A stretch of 22,700 nt of DNA, from positions 1 to 22,700 of the forward strand of contig QUFP01000051.1 of NCBI GenBank assembly GCA_003478935.1. The letters run 5' to 3'. The position numbers were made by a program, and so were the translations under genes. The DNA is from Firmicutes bacterium AF25-13AC. GTDB lineage: Bacteria; Bacillota; Clostridia; Lachnospirales; Lachnospiraceae. The notes beneath the pieces are model-generated. The model saw nothing but the letters and a program-made list of their open reading frames with translations. It was not told the DNA's origin and did not search any database. How positions within the stretch are numbered: position 1 is the first letter of the stretch; each line of letters starts with the position of its first letter. Shown here piece after piece: positions 1 through 9,711 of this stretch.

Positions 1-151
1 GCTGAAGGCATCTAAGCGTGAAGCCCCCCTCAAGATGAGATATCCCATCGTAAGAGTAAGACCCCTTGAAGACGACGAGGTTGATAGGGCAGGGGTGGAA
101 GTGCTGTAAGGCATGGAGCTGACTGCTACTAATCGGTCGAGGGCTTGACCA
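1..151 (+). rRNA. rrl: 23S ribosomal RNA, 3' end (partial)
   Basis: The first ~150 bases are the 3' terminal part of a large-subunit rRNA. The conserved blocks CTCAAGATGAGAT, GACGACGAGGTTGATAGG and CTGACTGCTACTAAT appear in the normal order, ending in GGGCTTGACC, which pairs with the 5' end of 23S. The variant positions look like Lachnospiraceae to me. No 5S gene lies between this end and the terminator at 241. The exact 3' end (about 150-152) is inferred from the family. The gene starts left of the window. Confidence 0.95.
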
Positions 152-240
152 AAAGGTCAGGGTAGGAAATGGTAATAGGTTTGGATGAAAAGTTTGTGTG
201 CAGTTTTGAAGGTACAGTGAAATAGAAAGTATGAGAGAAG

Positions 241-267
241 GAATCCGAGTGATCGGATTCTTTTTTT
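241..267 (+). terminator. Intrinsic terminator of the rRNA operon
   Basis: A perfect 8-bp stem (GAATCCGA / TCGGATTC) with a GTGA loop is followed directly by a run of seven T. This is a textbook rho-independent terminator and closes the rRNA transcript about 90 bases after the 23S end. Confidence 0.9.
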
Positions 268-290
268 ACGCAGAAAATAAAATGCACTAG

Positions 291-310
291 AATCATACTT
301 TGGTATGATT
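291..310. promoter_or_regulatory. Perfect inverted repeat upstream of the diguanylate cyclase
   Basis: AATCATAC-TTTG-GTATGATT is a perfect 8-bp dyad about 140 bases before the cyclase start. It has no strong T-run behind it, so an operator for a dimeric regulator is likelier than a terminator. No promoter could be fixed with confidence in the AT-rich stretch 311-434. The function is inferred. Confidence 0.4.
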
Positions 311-449
311 TAAATTTACAATAAAAAGAGTAAAATGATAGTAGCTATATAAGATTACAAAGTTTTCAGGCAAAACCTAGCGGGTAGTCCTAGTGGAAGT
401 CAGAACAAAATTGCTAGATACAACAGTACAAGCAAAAGGAGAACACAAT

Positions 450-1721
450 ATGGAAAATGAGATGCTTGATCATATGCATAAGAAGCTAGTGTGGAAGATA
501 ACTATTCAATTTATTTGGATTTTAGGTATTATTGCAATGATGGTCTGCATTATTTATGAGGGAATAATGCAGGTGCATAGAAATCATGTGTGGGCATTGG
601 GAGGTATGGCTCTTATTTTGCTCATAACATATTTTATATGGAACTTACATACATTGTGGGAACTTTTTGAAAACAAAACGAAGGTGGAAAATGAGCTAGA
701 GCGCAGTTCAACATTGATACATTGCGTTACAGAATTGTCGGCTAATCAAGATGTTGATGAAGCAATTAATCATCTGCTAGAAATAATTGATCAATATTTT
801 AAAAGTGATCGTACATACATTTTTGAAATTGATGAAGAACAGCAGATTGTACATAATAGTTACGAATATGCAGCAAAAGGTGTTTCAAAGGAGATTGAAA
901 ATCTTAATGAAGTTCCTATTCAAATTATTGCATCATGGATAAAAAAATTTGAAAGAGAGGGAAGCTTTTATATTTCTAACTTAGATTTAGAGAAGGATAG
1001 AGAGGATGAACGGGCATATGAGTGCTTAAAGACACAGAATGTAAATAGCCTACTTGCTGTACCGCTTATAAGAAATCGAGAAATTATCGGATTTATTGGT
1101 GTTGATAACCCAAGAAAAAATTATCGGGATTTTCCATTTCTTTCCTCAATTCAGTTTTTCATTATGAACCGCTTGGACACAAAGGCGCAGCAGGAGAAGC
1201 TACAGTATCTATCTTATCGAGATGCACTTACAAATCTGTATAATCGCAATCGCTATATGGATGTGCTGGAGAGTTATGGCCAGAATAAGGGACAGTTAAT
1301 TAGGAATGTTGGGATTATATATATGGATCTCAACGAATTGAAAAAAGTCAATGATGAGCAGGGGCATGAAGCTGGAGACTCTTATATTCGAAGAGCTGCG
1401 CAGCAAATTGTTGCAGTCTTTCCAGAGCATACATATCGTATTGGCGGAGATGAGTTTGTAGTTCTTTATCCAGAAATAGAACAGGCAGAATTTGAATATT
1501 TTGTTTCGCAGTTGCAGAAAAATGCAAAGGAACATCATGTTAATATTTCTTATGGTGTAGTATGGAAGGAAGTTTGCGAGAACCTAGAAGATTTGCTTAC
1601 AGAAGCAGATAAGAAAATGTACGAAGATAAGAAACTTTATTATTCCAATACAAAGCATAACCGTAGAGGGCAGATTGAAAGAAATTCACCACTTTGTACA
1701 GCAGAGAAAAAAGCAATGTAA
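450..1721 (+). CDS. Membrane-bound GAF-GGDEF diguanylate cyclase
   Basis: This 423-residue protein probably makes cyclic di-GMP from two GTP at the inner face of the membrane. The N-terminus holds two membrane spans (about residues 15-37 and 46-66) joined by a short loop. A GAF-like sensor region follows (about 95-245, containing LLAVPLIRNREIIGFIGVDN). The C-terminal GGDEF domain starts near YLSYRDALTNLYNRNRY, and the signature GGDEF is intact at residues 332-336, so activity is expected. The RxxD inhibitory site normally just upstream of that motif is absent. I chose the ATG at 450 because AAAGGAG lies 8 bases upstream; a GTG at 393 is in frame but has no ribosome binding site. The gene is AT-rich, unlike the DNA to its right, and appears to be resident chromosome. 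The GAF ligand is unknown. Confidence 0.9.
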   Translation: MENEMLDHMHKKLVWKITIQFIWILGIIAMMVCIIYEGIMQVHRNHVWALGGMALILLITYFIWNLHTLWELFENKTKVENELERSSTLIHCVTELSANQDVDEAINHLLEIIDQYFKSDRTYIFEIDEEQQIVHNSYEYAAKGVSKEIENLNEVPIQIIASWIKKFEREGSFYISNLDLEKDREDERAYECLKTQNVNSLLAVPLIRNREIIGFIGVDNPRKNYRDFPFLSSIQFFIMNRLDTKAQQEKLQYLSYRDALTNLYNRNRYMDVLESYGQNKGQLIRNVGIIYMDLNELKKVNDEQGHEAGDSYIRRAAQQIVAVFPEHTYRIGGDEFVVLYPEIEQAEFEYFVSQLQKNAKEHHVNISYGVVWKEVCENLEDLLTEADKKMYEDKKLYYSNTKHNRRGQIERNSPLCTAEKKAM

Positions 1722-1734
1722 GATTGAATTTTAT

Positions 1735-1762
1735 ACCCGTTGTGCATAAGAGCACAGCGGGT
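1735..1762 (+). terminator. Probable terminator after the diguanylate cyclase
   Basis: ACCCGTTGTGC / GCACAGCGGGT forms an 11-bp stem (one G-U pair) with a small loop, 13 bases after the stop codon. The downstream T content is modest (GACTGTTTATTTG), so termination may be partial. Confidence 0.55.
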
Positions 1763-1946
1763 AGACTGTTTATTTGTAAATAGAATATTCAGAGAGTTAA
1801 AAATAAATTAAGATTGTGTATAGGAATAACCTGTGATTTGTACAGTGGATGGAGCGCTAGAAACTTGAACTGTTAATTCGGCCTTTTCAGGAGCAGTGTT
1901 CCCCGTTTCCCTTAGTTAAAGATATTGTTGGGTATTTCAAGATGTG
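1763..1946. other. Chromosome-mobile DNA junction region
   Basis: No gene is visible here. The left boundary of the mobile DNA must fall in this stretch, because resident AT-rich sequence gives way to the recombinase 3' end at 1947. The base at which it changes (probably between about 1850 and 1940) cannot be fixed without the uninterrupted chromosome for comparison. No obvious inverted repeat marks the end. Confidence 0.4.
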
Positions 1947-3392
1947 TCATTCGATTTTGCCGATAAAGCGGTAGAAGATTTCTACCTCCTGTTCCCGGCT
2001 TCCGTCCTCATTTTTGACCGCTTCATGGACAAGGATTTTTTCAATCAGCGTATTCAGAAGTTCAGCCGTCAATTCTGTGGGATTGACATACTGTTTCATC
2101 AGACCTATCCACTTTTCAGCGTCAACCGCTGTCTGGGCGGCGGCCTCCATCGCTTCGTGAAGCCGTTCAATTTTTGCGTCCAATTCTCGCTGTTCGCCCT
2201 GATACTTTTCGGACAGCATATTGAAATTGTATTCTGTAATGCGTCCGGCAGACCAGTCCTCATACATTTTTGCAAACAGGGTGTCTACTTCTGCTTTGCG
2301 CTTTTCCACCTTTTTCAGTTCGGCTGTCTGCCGCTTCCTTGCGGTATTGCGTTCCTTGTCGCTGGCGTTAAGTAGCCGTTTCAGAAGTTTGTCCCCGTCC
2401 TGCTGTGCCAGCACAGACCAGTATTGCAGACGGGAAAGAACATAGGCGTAAAGCACATCATAGCGGATATAGTGCATGGAACACTGGTGCAATCCTTGCC
2501 CGTACTTGCTACAATGGTAGTGGGCATAGGGATTTTTGTTCTGACTGTTCACACCATAGGCCAGCGACCAGCCGCAGTCCGCACATTTTACCAGCCCGGA
2601 AAATATCTGCGTTGTGCCGTTCTTCTGCCGTCTGCGCCTGTTGCAAATCTGCTCCTGTACTTGACGGAACACATCTTCGGAAATAATCGCTTCATGGGTG
2701 TTCTCCACACGATACCATTCCTCTTTTGGCTTGCGTACTTTCTTCTTGTTTTTGAATGAAATGTTGGTCTGCTTATTGTGGACGCTGTGTCCGATATAGG
2801 TTTCCTCTTTCAGAATACTTTTTACCTGCGCTATCGTCCACGCATAGGCTTTTTCCTCCGGCGCTCCGGCATAGATATTTGCGAAAGTGCCGTATCTCTG
2901 GAAATTTAGCCAGCCGGGAGTAGGCACTTTTTCTTCGACCAAAATCCGTGTAATGCTGGCGGCTCCCCGGCCATGAACGGCAAGGTCAAAAATCTTTTCG
3001 ATAATCCACCTTGTTTCCGGGTCAATCAGAAGATGGCCTTTCTTATCCGGGTCTTTGACATAGCCCAGCGGGGCATAGGCTCCATAGTGTGCGCCATTTG
3101 CAAACCGTGTCCGCATGGCCGCTTTTACCTTTTTGCTGGTCTGGCGGGCGTGCATTTCATTCAGAATGTTGAGGAATGGGGCAAGTTCATTCTCTCCGTT
3201 GATGGTGTCCACATTGTCATTGACAGCGATATAGCGGACGCCTTTGCTGGGAAAGTAGATTTCCGTGTATTGGCCGGTCAGAATGTAGTTTCTGCCTAAG
3301 CGGGATAAATCCTTCGTAACAACGCAGTTGATTTTCCCGTCCTCAATGTCATCAATCATTCTCTGAAAATCCGGCCTGTCAAATAATGAGGT
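1947..3392 (-). pseudogene. Large serine recombinase, N-terminally truncated
   Basis: Large serine recombinases (TndX/TnpX type) integrate and excise mobile elements. Recognisable homology starts at TSLFDRPDFQRMIDDIE and runs through VTKDLSRLGRNY, the recombinase domain, a zinc ribbon (CADCGW...HYHC...C) and a coiled-coil tail ending in GKIE. About the first 70 residues, which include the catalytic serine (a YxRxS-type motif), are missing. Upstream of base ~3392 the reading frame continues to 3485 but encodes unrelated residues. The protein therefore cannot catalyse recombination. Either the ICE to the right inserted into this gene, or a deletion fused the two. The gene reads outward towards the chromosome, which is usual for a recombinase at the end of an element. 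Confidence 0.85.
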
Positions 3393-3561
3393 GTGATAGC
3401 GATAGCGGCAAAAAGCTAATAAAATCAATGGTTTTGCGGACAGCGGATAGACAGGGAATGTGTTAAAAACTGAATACGCACACAAACGCGTTACCTTAAC
3501 CCCTTTGGGGGAGAAAGTAACGCCGTTTTTTTATGCCCGCAGGAAAGGAGGTGCAGCCGGA
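3393..3561 (+). other. ICE left end with terminator/attenuator hairpin
   Basis: No protein-coding gene is visible. The stretch starts with a GATAGC-GATAGC direct repeat at the presumed element end (~3398-3409). A compound hairpin covers 3489-3522: outer arms CGTTAC/GTAACG, inner arms CCCC/GGGG, with TTTTTTT at 3526-3532. It would stop transcription entering from the left, or act as an attenuator ahead of the Cys-rich gene. Confidence 0.5.
3489..3532 (+). terminator. Intrinsic terminator or attenuator upstream of ICE genes
   Basis: CGTTAC (3489-3494) pairs with GTAACG (3517-3522) around a CCCC-TTT-GGGG core. Seven T at 3526-3532 follow. It lies 30 bases before the Cys-rich gene, so it probably controls read-through into the ICE operon. 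Confidence 0.65.
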
Positions 3562-3780
3562 ATGTATTTCACAAAGGGCAAGCAGCGGGCGTTTGAATTG
3601 CTCATGCAGCAGAAGCCGGGATTTGACCGCTATCAATCCGGTTGTGCCGGAGATGATGAAGATTGCGGCACTTGCCGTTTCTACCGCCCCGGGTGGAAAT
3701 ATGAGTTTTGCGTTTTCAAAGAGTGTCCCTATTGCCCCGGCAAAAGGACGCGGAAAACGCACGCCAGCATGGACAAATAG
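3562..3780 (+). CDS. Small cysteine-rich ICE protein
   Basis: This 72-residue protein has six cysteines (C28, C35, C38, C50, C55, C58), including two CxxC pairs (CGTC and CPYC), so it probably binds a metal. AAAGGAGG lies 10 bases before the ATG. The N-terminus MYFTKGKQRAFELLMQQ is typical of a small protein I associate with the start of Tn1549-like conjugation modules. I know of no demonstrated function. It could be a DNA-binding or regulatory protein for the replication gene downstream. Confidence 0.7.
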   Translation: MYFTKGKQRAFELLMQQKPGFDRYQSGCAGDDEDCGTCRFYRPGWKYEFCVFKECPYCPGKRTRKTHASMDK

Positions 3781-3782
3781 AC

Positions 3783-3870
3783 GGGCAAAAGCCCTTGTGC
3801 CATGCGGCTTTGCAGACGCGAAAACGGCAAAGGGCATATTGCAATACCAAAACAGCCGAAAACGGCTTTC
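3783..3870 (+). other. Two small hairpins between the Cys-rich gene and the replication gene
   Basis: GGGC-AAAA-GCCC (3783-3794) and AGCCG-AAAA-CGGCT (3854-3867, followed by TTTC) are compact stems in the leader of the next gene. They may be weak terminators or transcript-stabilising structures. The ribosome binding site of the next gene is the GAGGAAG-type stretch at 3893-3899. Confidence 0.3.
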
Positions 3871-3908
3871 TAATTGTCCACGCATACCAAGAGAGGAAGT
3901 GAGGAAAT

Positions 3909-4853
3909 ATGGCAGTTTTCAGAGTGGAGCGAAATACGGGATATACCGTTATGAGCAACCACCACTTGCGAAACAAGGAATTGTCCTTAAAGGCAAAGGG
4001 CTTGTTGTCGCAAATGCTTTCGCTGCCCGAAGATTGGGATTATACCCTTGCGGGCTTATCCCATATCAACCGGGAGAAGATCGACGCAATCCGCGAAGCG
4101 GTCAAAGAACTTGAAAAAGCCGGATATATCGTCCGCAGCCGGGAACGCGACGAGAAAGGACGTTTGCGCGGTGCGGATTATGTCATATACGAGCAGCCGC
4201 AGCCCAAAGAGCCGGAAGCAGCTACCAGCAGCGAACAGCCGCCTACATCGGATTTACCTACATTGGAAAATCCAACATTGGATAATCCAACGTTGGAAAA
4301 ACCTACGTTGGAAAAACCTACGTTGGAAAATCCAACGCAATTAAATAAAGATATATCAAGTAAAGAACAATCAATTACTGATTTATCAAGTACCCATTCC
4401 ATTCCTTTCCATTCCCTAAATCCCTTGCCTTATGAGCAGGACGAAGCGGCTACGCCGCCGGAAAGGAAAAGAACGGAAGCGAAAACAAACAGCGCAATAG
4501 AGATTTATCGGGAAATCATCAAAGACAACATCGACTATGACATTCTCATTCAAGACCCCAAAATGGATAAAGACCGTTTGGACGAGATTGTAGAAATCAT
4601 GCTGGAAACCGTCTGCACAGCCCGAAAGACAATCCGTATCGCCGGGGACGACTACCCCGCCGAACTTGTCAAATCAAAGTTTATGAAGCTGAATAGCAGC
4701 CACGTTGAGTTTGTTTTGGACTGCATGAGGGAGAACACAACCAAAATCCGCAACATCAAGCAGTATCTAAAAGCGGTGCTGTTCAACGCACCGAGTACCA
4801 TTGACAGCTACTATACCGCCCTTGTCAATCACGACTTTTACGGCAGCAAATGA
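3909..4853 (+). CDS. Replication initiator-like protein with C-terminal DUF6017
   Basis: The 314-residue protein has an N-terminal winged-helix region (about residues 1-95: FRVERNTGYTVMSNHHLRNKELSLKAKG, then an HTH around INREKIDAIREAVKELEKAGYIVR), like replication initiators and replisome organizers. The C-terminal domain (about 195-314) matches what is called DUF6017 in Tn1549-like ICEs. They are joined by a Ser/Pro/Glu-rich linker containing five PTLEN-like pentapeptide repeats. The likely role is replication of the excised circular ICE. It is followed 36 bases later by the PcfB gene, in the same direction. The function is inferred from the family and neighbours. Confidence 0.8.
   Translation: MAVFRVERNTGYTVMSNHHLRNKELSLKAKGLLSQMLSLPEDWDYTLAGLSHINREKIDAIREAVKELEKAGYIVRSRERDEKGRLRGADYVIYEQPQPKEPEAATSSEQPPTSDLPTLENPTLDNPTLEKPTLEKPTLENPTQLNKDISSKEQSITDLSSTHSIPFHSLNPLPYEQDEAATPPERKRTEAKTNSAIEIYREIIKDNIDYDILIQDPKMDKDRLDEIVEIMLETVCTARKTIRIAGDDYPAELVKSKFMKLNSSHVEFVLDCMRENTTKIRNIKQYLKAVLFNAPSTIDSYYTALVNHDFYGSK
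4263..4337 (+). repeat. Five 15-bp tandem repeats inside the replication gene
   Basis: Five consecutive 15-base units begin TTGGA and encode PTLEN, PTLDN, PTLEK, PTLEK, PTLEN. Two adjacent units are identical. They form a flexible linker between two domains. The number of copies could vary between strains by slippage without breaking the frame. Confidence 0.9.
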
Positions 4854-4889
4854 GCATAGCCGCAGTTTACCGGGAAAGGAGTTGATACC

Positions 4890-5363
4890 TTGCAGGAGGA
4901 AGTAACCCAAAAAACGATTGCCCTATCCGTCAATGTGGGAAAAGGCGCGGCAAGGCTTACCGAACAGGCGTTGCAGAAAGCAATCAAGAAGTTTTTGGAG
5001 CAGAAAAGCAAAGCCCCGCATGGGAAACAGACCATGCGGCAGCTTATGAAGCAAAATGCGGGTGTTTCCAACATCGAGATCACCGACAGCAATATCAAAG
5101 CCTTTGAGAGTACCGCGAAGAAGTACAACATAGATTTTTCGCTGAAAAAGGTTAAGGGCGAACAGACCCGTTACCTTGTGTTTTTCAAAGGCAGGGACGC
5201 GGACGTTATGACCGCAGCGTTTCAAGAGTTTTCCGCAAAGAAGCTGAACAGGGATAAAAAGCCCTCTATCCGCAAAGCCCTTGCCGCAGCAAAGGACAAG
5301 GCGAAGCAGCTTAACGCCGCCCGCGACAAGGTAAAGAAAATAGACAGGGGGCGCGAGATATGA
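4890..5363 (+). CDS. DUF3801 / PcfB-family conjugation protein
   Basis: This 157-residue basic, Lys/Ala-rich protein matches the DUF3801 family, whose best-studied relative is PcfB of pCF10, an accessory factor that works with the VirD4 coupling protein in delivering substrate. Visible family features are the N-terminal TIALSVNVGKGAARLTEQALQKAIKKFL and the central IEITDSNIKAFESTAKKYNIDFSLKK. The start is a TTG, with GGAAAGGAG placed 8 bases upstream; no better ATG is in frame. The stop overlaps the virD4 start (ATGA), so the two are translationally coupled. Confidence 0.85.
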   Translation: MQEEVTQKTIALSVNVGKGAARLTEQALQKAIKKFLEQKSKAPHGKQTMRQLMKQNAGVSNIEITDSNIKAFESTAKKYNIDFSLKKVKGEQTRYLVFFKGRDADVMTAAFQEFSAKKLNRDKKPSIRKALAAAKDKAKQLNAARDKVKKIDRGREI

Positions 5364-6321
5364 AGCAGATGAACTACAAAAAGTTGATAATCCCGAATAT
5401 CCCCTATGTGTTCTTTGTCTATCTCTTTGATAAGGTGGGACAGGCGGTGCGGCTTGCCCCCGGCGCGGATATTTCCGAAAAGATACTCAATATCACACAG
5501 GGATTTTCCGAAGCGTTTTCAAATGCCTTGCCGAGCGTTCACCCGTTGGATTTGCTTATCGGCATTGTCGGCGCGGTGGTTATCCGTCTGATTGTCTATG
5601 TCAAAGGGAAAAACGCAAAGAAATACCGCAAGGGCGCAGAATACGGCAGCGCACGTTGGGGCAACGCCGAAGATATAAAGCCCTACATCGACCCGGATTT
5701 TCAGAACAACATCATTTTGACGCAGACCGAACGCCTTACCATGAACAGCCGCCCGAAGCAGCCGAAATATGCGAGAAATAAAAACGTCGTGGTGATCGGC
5801 GGCAGCGGCAGCGGCAAGACAAGGTTTTTCGTAAAGCCTAATTTAATGCAGCTTCATTCTTCCTACGTCTTGACCGACCCAAAAGGCACCGTCTTAATCG
5901 AGTGCGGAAAGCTCTTGCAGCGCGGCGGCTACAAGATAAAAGTGCTGAATACGATAAACTTCAAGAAATCCATGCGATATAACCCCTTTGTGTATATCCG
6001 CAGCGAAAAGGACGTGTTAAAGGTTGTCAATACCCTTATTGTCAATACCAAAGGCGAGGGAGAAAAAAGCGCGGAAGATTTTTGGGTGAAAGCCGAGAGA
6101 TTATTATATTGCGCGTTGATCGGCTACATTTGGTATGAAGCCCCCGCCGAGGAAATGAACTTTACAACGCTGCTTGAACTTATCAATGCAAGCGAAGCAC
6201 GCGAGGACGACGAGGAATACCAAAGCCCCGTTGATCTGCTCTTTGCCGATTTAGAAGAACGCAGCCCCGACCATTTCGCGGTGAAGCAATATAAAAAATA
6301 CAAATTGGCGGCGGGTGATAT

Positions 6322-6334
<13 letters not shown>
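5360..6334 (+). pseudogene. virD4: VirD4/TraG coupling protein, 5' fragment (interrupted by the IME)
   Basis: VirD4 is the membrane ATPase that brings the relaxase-DNA complex to the conjugation channel. This fragment has two N-terminal membrane spans (about residues 11-28 and 62-80) and an intact Walker A, GGSGSGKT, at 147-154. Native sequence stops at Gly319 within KYKLAAG. The five codons that follow (DICSK) and the stop come from the IME. The missing half, with Walker B, is at 21577-22405. Joining 6315 to 21577 gives a continuous 594-residue protein reading KLAAGKTAKSILIS across the join, as I recall for intact family members. As it stands the fragment lacks Walker B and should be inactive. 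Confidence 0.9.
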
Positions 6335-8286
<1,952 letters not shown>

Positions 8287-8312
8287 TCATCACGAAGCAA
8301 AGGAGAATGAAA

Positions 8313-8666
8313 ATGAGTAAGTTGACTTACATTCGTTGTGGAGATTATGATATACCCAACCTAAAACTTTCTGAACAGCCGGAAACTTCTATCGGCAAGT
8401 ACGGCAGGATGAGAAAATCCTACCTAAAGAAACATCGCCCCATTCTCTACAACCATCTGCTGATGAGCGAGAAGCTGTATCCACACCTGTTAGAGATTGA
8501 CCGGACAGCGCAGGAGCGCGTGGACACCATGTTGCCTCACATGATGGAGGCTGCGGGTGTCACGGAGGAACTGAAAGCCTGTGATCCTATGCGTTGGGTG
8601 GGGCTGATGAACACATTAACGGCACAGATTGAGGAAATTTTAATCAGGGAACTGATTTGCAGCTGA
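8313..8666 (+). CDS. tnpV: Transposon-encoded protein TnpV
   Basis: This 117-residue protein is recognised as TnpV by YGRMRKSYLKKHRPILYNHLLMSEKLYPHL and the trailing acidic helix. TnpV was named in Tn4451 of Clostridium perfringens, where its role is unknown; it is not needed for excision as far as I recall. The ATG at 8313 sits 7-8 bases after AAAGGAG. An ATG six bases earlier is too close to that site. It follows the recombinase by 26 bases and is probably co-transcribed. Confidence 0.85.
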   Translation: MSKLTYIRCGDYDIPNLKLSEQPETSIGKYGRMRKSYLKKHRPILYNHLLMSEKLYPHLLEIDRTAQERVDTMLPHMMEAAGVTEELKACDPMRWVGLMNTLTAQIEEILIRELICS

Positions 8667-8682
8667 ATGGGAGGTGCGGGAA

Positions 8683-8982
8683 GTGCTGACCTTTGAAAAG
8701 GTTTTGAAAGTGTTTCAGGCATATCTGGATGATGATCCTCTGTATGAGGTGGTTCAGACCAGCCACGGTTATACATTGATGGCATGGGAACCCCACCGGA
8801 ATGACTGGTACAGCGCCGAAATACAGAAAACCCCGGAGGATTTACGGAACGCTTTGTTGGGTACATACGCTAACTTTCTGGAAGATAAGATTACCGGAAA
8901 TGACCGTGACCTGACTGTGACAGAAACCGCAGAAATCCAGCAGAGGTGCCGGGAACTTTGGGAAAAGTGCCGGGAAACTTGA
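8683..8982 (+). CDS. Small conserved IME protein, function unknown
   Basis: This 99-residue protein has no named domain that I recognise. The GTG at 8683 is chosen because GGGAGG ends about 8 bases upstream; another in-frame GTG at 8674 overlaps that site. The sequence is mixed alpha/beta with aromatic residues (EVVQTSHGYTLMAWEPH) and a C-terminal helix (TAEIQQRCRELWEKC). It appears to be a distant relative of the last gene of the IME (21110-21475), sharing spacing of VF...L...P..(Y/F)E, GY..(M/L)A, DL, ND..L and AEI..R. It follows tnpV by 16 bases. Confidence 0.7.
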   Translation: MLTFEKVLKVFQAYLDDDPLYEVVQTSHGYTLMAWEPHRNDWYSAEIQKTPEDLRNALLGTYANFLEDKITGNDRDLTVTETAEIQQRCRELWEKCRET

Positions 8983-8993
8983 TATAGAAACGC

Positions 8994-9027
8994 CAGAAGG
9001 AGGCCGCGATTATGCGTCCTCCTTCTG
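8994..9027. terminator. Inverted repeat between convergent genes
   Basis: CAGAAGGAGG (8994-9003) and CCTCCTTCTG (9018-9027) are perfect 10-bp arms. The right arm lies inside the last codons of the XRE gene. The genes on either side converge here, so a bidirectional terminator is plausible, but neither side has a strong T-run. Confidence 0.45.
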
Positions 9028-9378
9028 CTTCGCAGTCTGTTCCATTTTGAGCGCCCCGTCTATGGCACCTTCGATAATCGGCAGGTATTCTTCAGGGCAA
9101 AGCTTCAGCTTGTGGCTGACCCGTTGCCGCTGTTCGCTTTCTTCTCGCATGATCTCCGGGTTAAAATACCGTTCCACGGGAAGCCCGCAGACCTTAATCA
9201 ACTGGATCATCACAGGCAGGCTCGGAATCGCACCTTGATTCTCAATGTTGGCAAGATACCGCCATTCAATCCCAACCATTTCTGCCAATGTTTTTCGTGC
9301 CAGACGCTTTGCCTCTCGTGCGGCTTTGACATCTGCGCCGAAGGTTTCAAAACCGGGACAATCTTCAACTTTCGCCAT
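9010..9378 (-). CDS. XRE-family transcriptional regulator
   Basis: This 122-residue cytoplasmic repressor-type protein has an N-terminal helix-turn-helix (about residues 14-70: VKAAREAKRLARKTLAEMVG, IEWRYLANIENQGAIPSLPVMIQLIKVCGL) and a short helical C-terminal part. It is divergent from the HTH/two-component operon beginning at 9523, with 144 bases between them. That region holds a strong promoter for the rightward operon and repeated motifs, so this protein probably represses that operon and itself. The binding site assignment is inferred. Confidence 0.85.
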   Translation of the reverse strand: MAKVEDCPGFETFGADVKAAREAKRLARKTLAEMVGIEWRYLANIENQGAIPSLPVMIQLIKVCGLPVERYFNPEIMREESEQRQRVSHKLKLCPEEYLPIIEGAIDGALKMEQTAKQKEDA

Positions 9379-9400
9379 ATAACATCACCCAGTTACATTG

Positions 9401-9464
9401 TATAATTCATACTTTGCCCGTGGAATGTTGCTATATGCAGGTTGGTTGAAGTTTATAATTCATA
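9401..9464. promoter_or_regulatory. Pair of identical 11-bp motifs (candidate XRE operators)
   Basis: TATAATTCATA occurs at 9401-9411 and again at 9454-9464, in the same orientation and 53 bases apart, in the region between the divergent XRE and HTH genes. Repeated identical motifs here suggest binding sites for the XRE protein. The first copy would overlap a minus-strand promoter for the XRE gene. Confidence 0.5.
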
Positions 9465-9473
9465 TTCCGTTTC

Positions 9474-9502
9474 TTGCATTGTTCGAGAAAGAGAACTATA
9501 AT
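9474..9502 (+). promoter_or_regulatory. Sigma-70-type promoter of the HTH / two-component operon
   Basis: TTGCAT (9474-9479) and a perfect TATAAT (9497-9502) are 17 bases apart, a near-consensus vegetative promoter, 20 bases before the HTH start codon. The spacer holds a dyad, GTTC-N8-GAAC (9481-9496), exactly between the -35 and -10 boxes, where a bound repressor would block RNA polymerase. Confidence 0.75.
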
Positions 9503-9522
9503 GTACTCTGTGGAGGTGCGAA

Positions 9523-9711
9523 ATGGACTATATGACATTAAAAGAGGCCGCCGAGAAGTGGGGCGTGACACCTCGTAGGGTAAATTATTATTGTGCTGGT
9601 GGGCGTATCCCCGGCGCTGTGAAAATGGCCGGTGTTTGGCTGCTCCCTAAAACTGCGGAGAAGCCGCTTGATGGCCGGACAAAACAAGGAAAGGAGCAAA
9701 AGCATGAGTAA
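9523..9711 (+). CDS. Small excisionase/MerR-like helix-turn-helix protein
   Basis: This 62-residue protein carries a winged-helix motif (MTLKEAAEKWGVTPRRVNYYCAGGRIPGAVKMAGVWLLP), typical of small DNA-binding proteins annotated as excisionase-like or HTH_17. GGAGG sits 7 bases before the ATG. The stop overlaps the start of the response regulator by 8 bases, so the two are translationally coupled. It may regulate the cargo operon or act as a recombination directionality factor. The second idea rests only on fold and size. Confidence 0.8.
   Translation: MDYMTLKEAAEKWGVTPRRVNYYCAGGRIPGAVKMAGVWLLPKTAEKPLDGRTKQGKEQKHE

Noticed and set aside
393..449. GTG at 393 as the start of the diguanylate cyclase
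   Set aside because: It has no ribosome site; ATG 450 has a well-placed AAAGGAG, and the extra residues are not typical of the family.
311..449. Cyclic di-GMP riboswitch upstream of the GGDEF gene
   Set aside because: I see none of the conserved riboswitch core elements; only a short dyad is present.
3533..4114. Plus-strand open frame of 193 codons overlapping the Cys-rich and replication genes
   Set aside because: It overlaps two supported genes in another frame and has no similarity that I recognise.
4263..4337. CRISPR array
   Set aside because: The repeats are 15 bp, contiguous without spacers, and lie in frame inside a coding gene.
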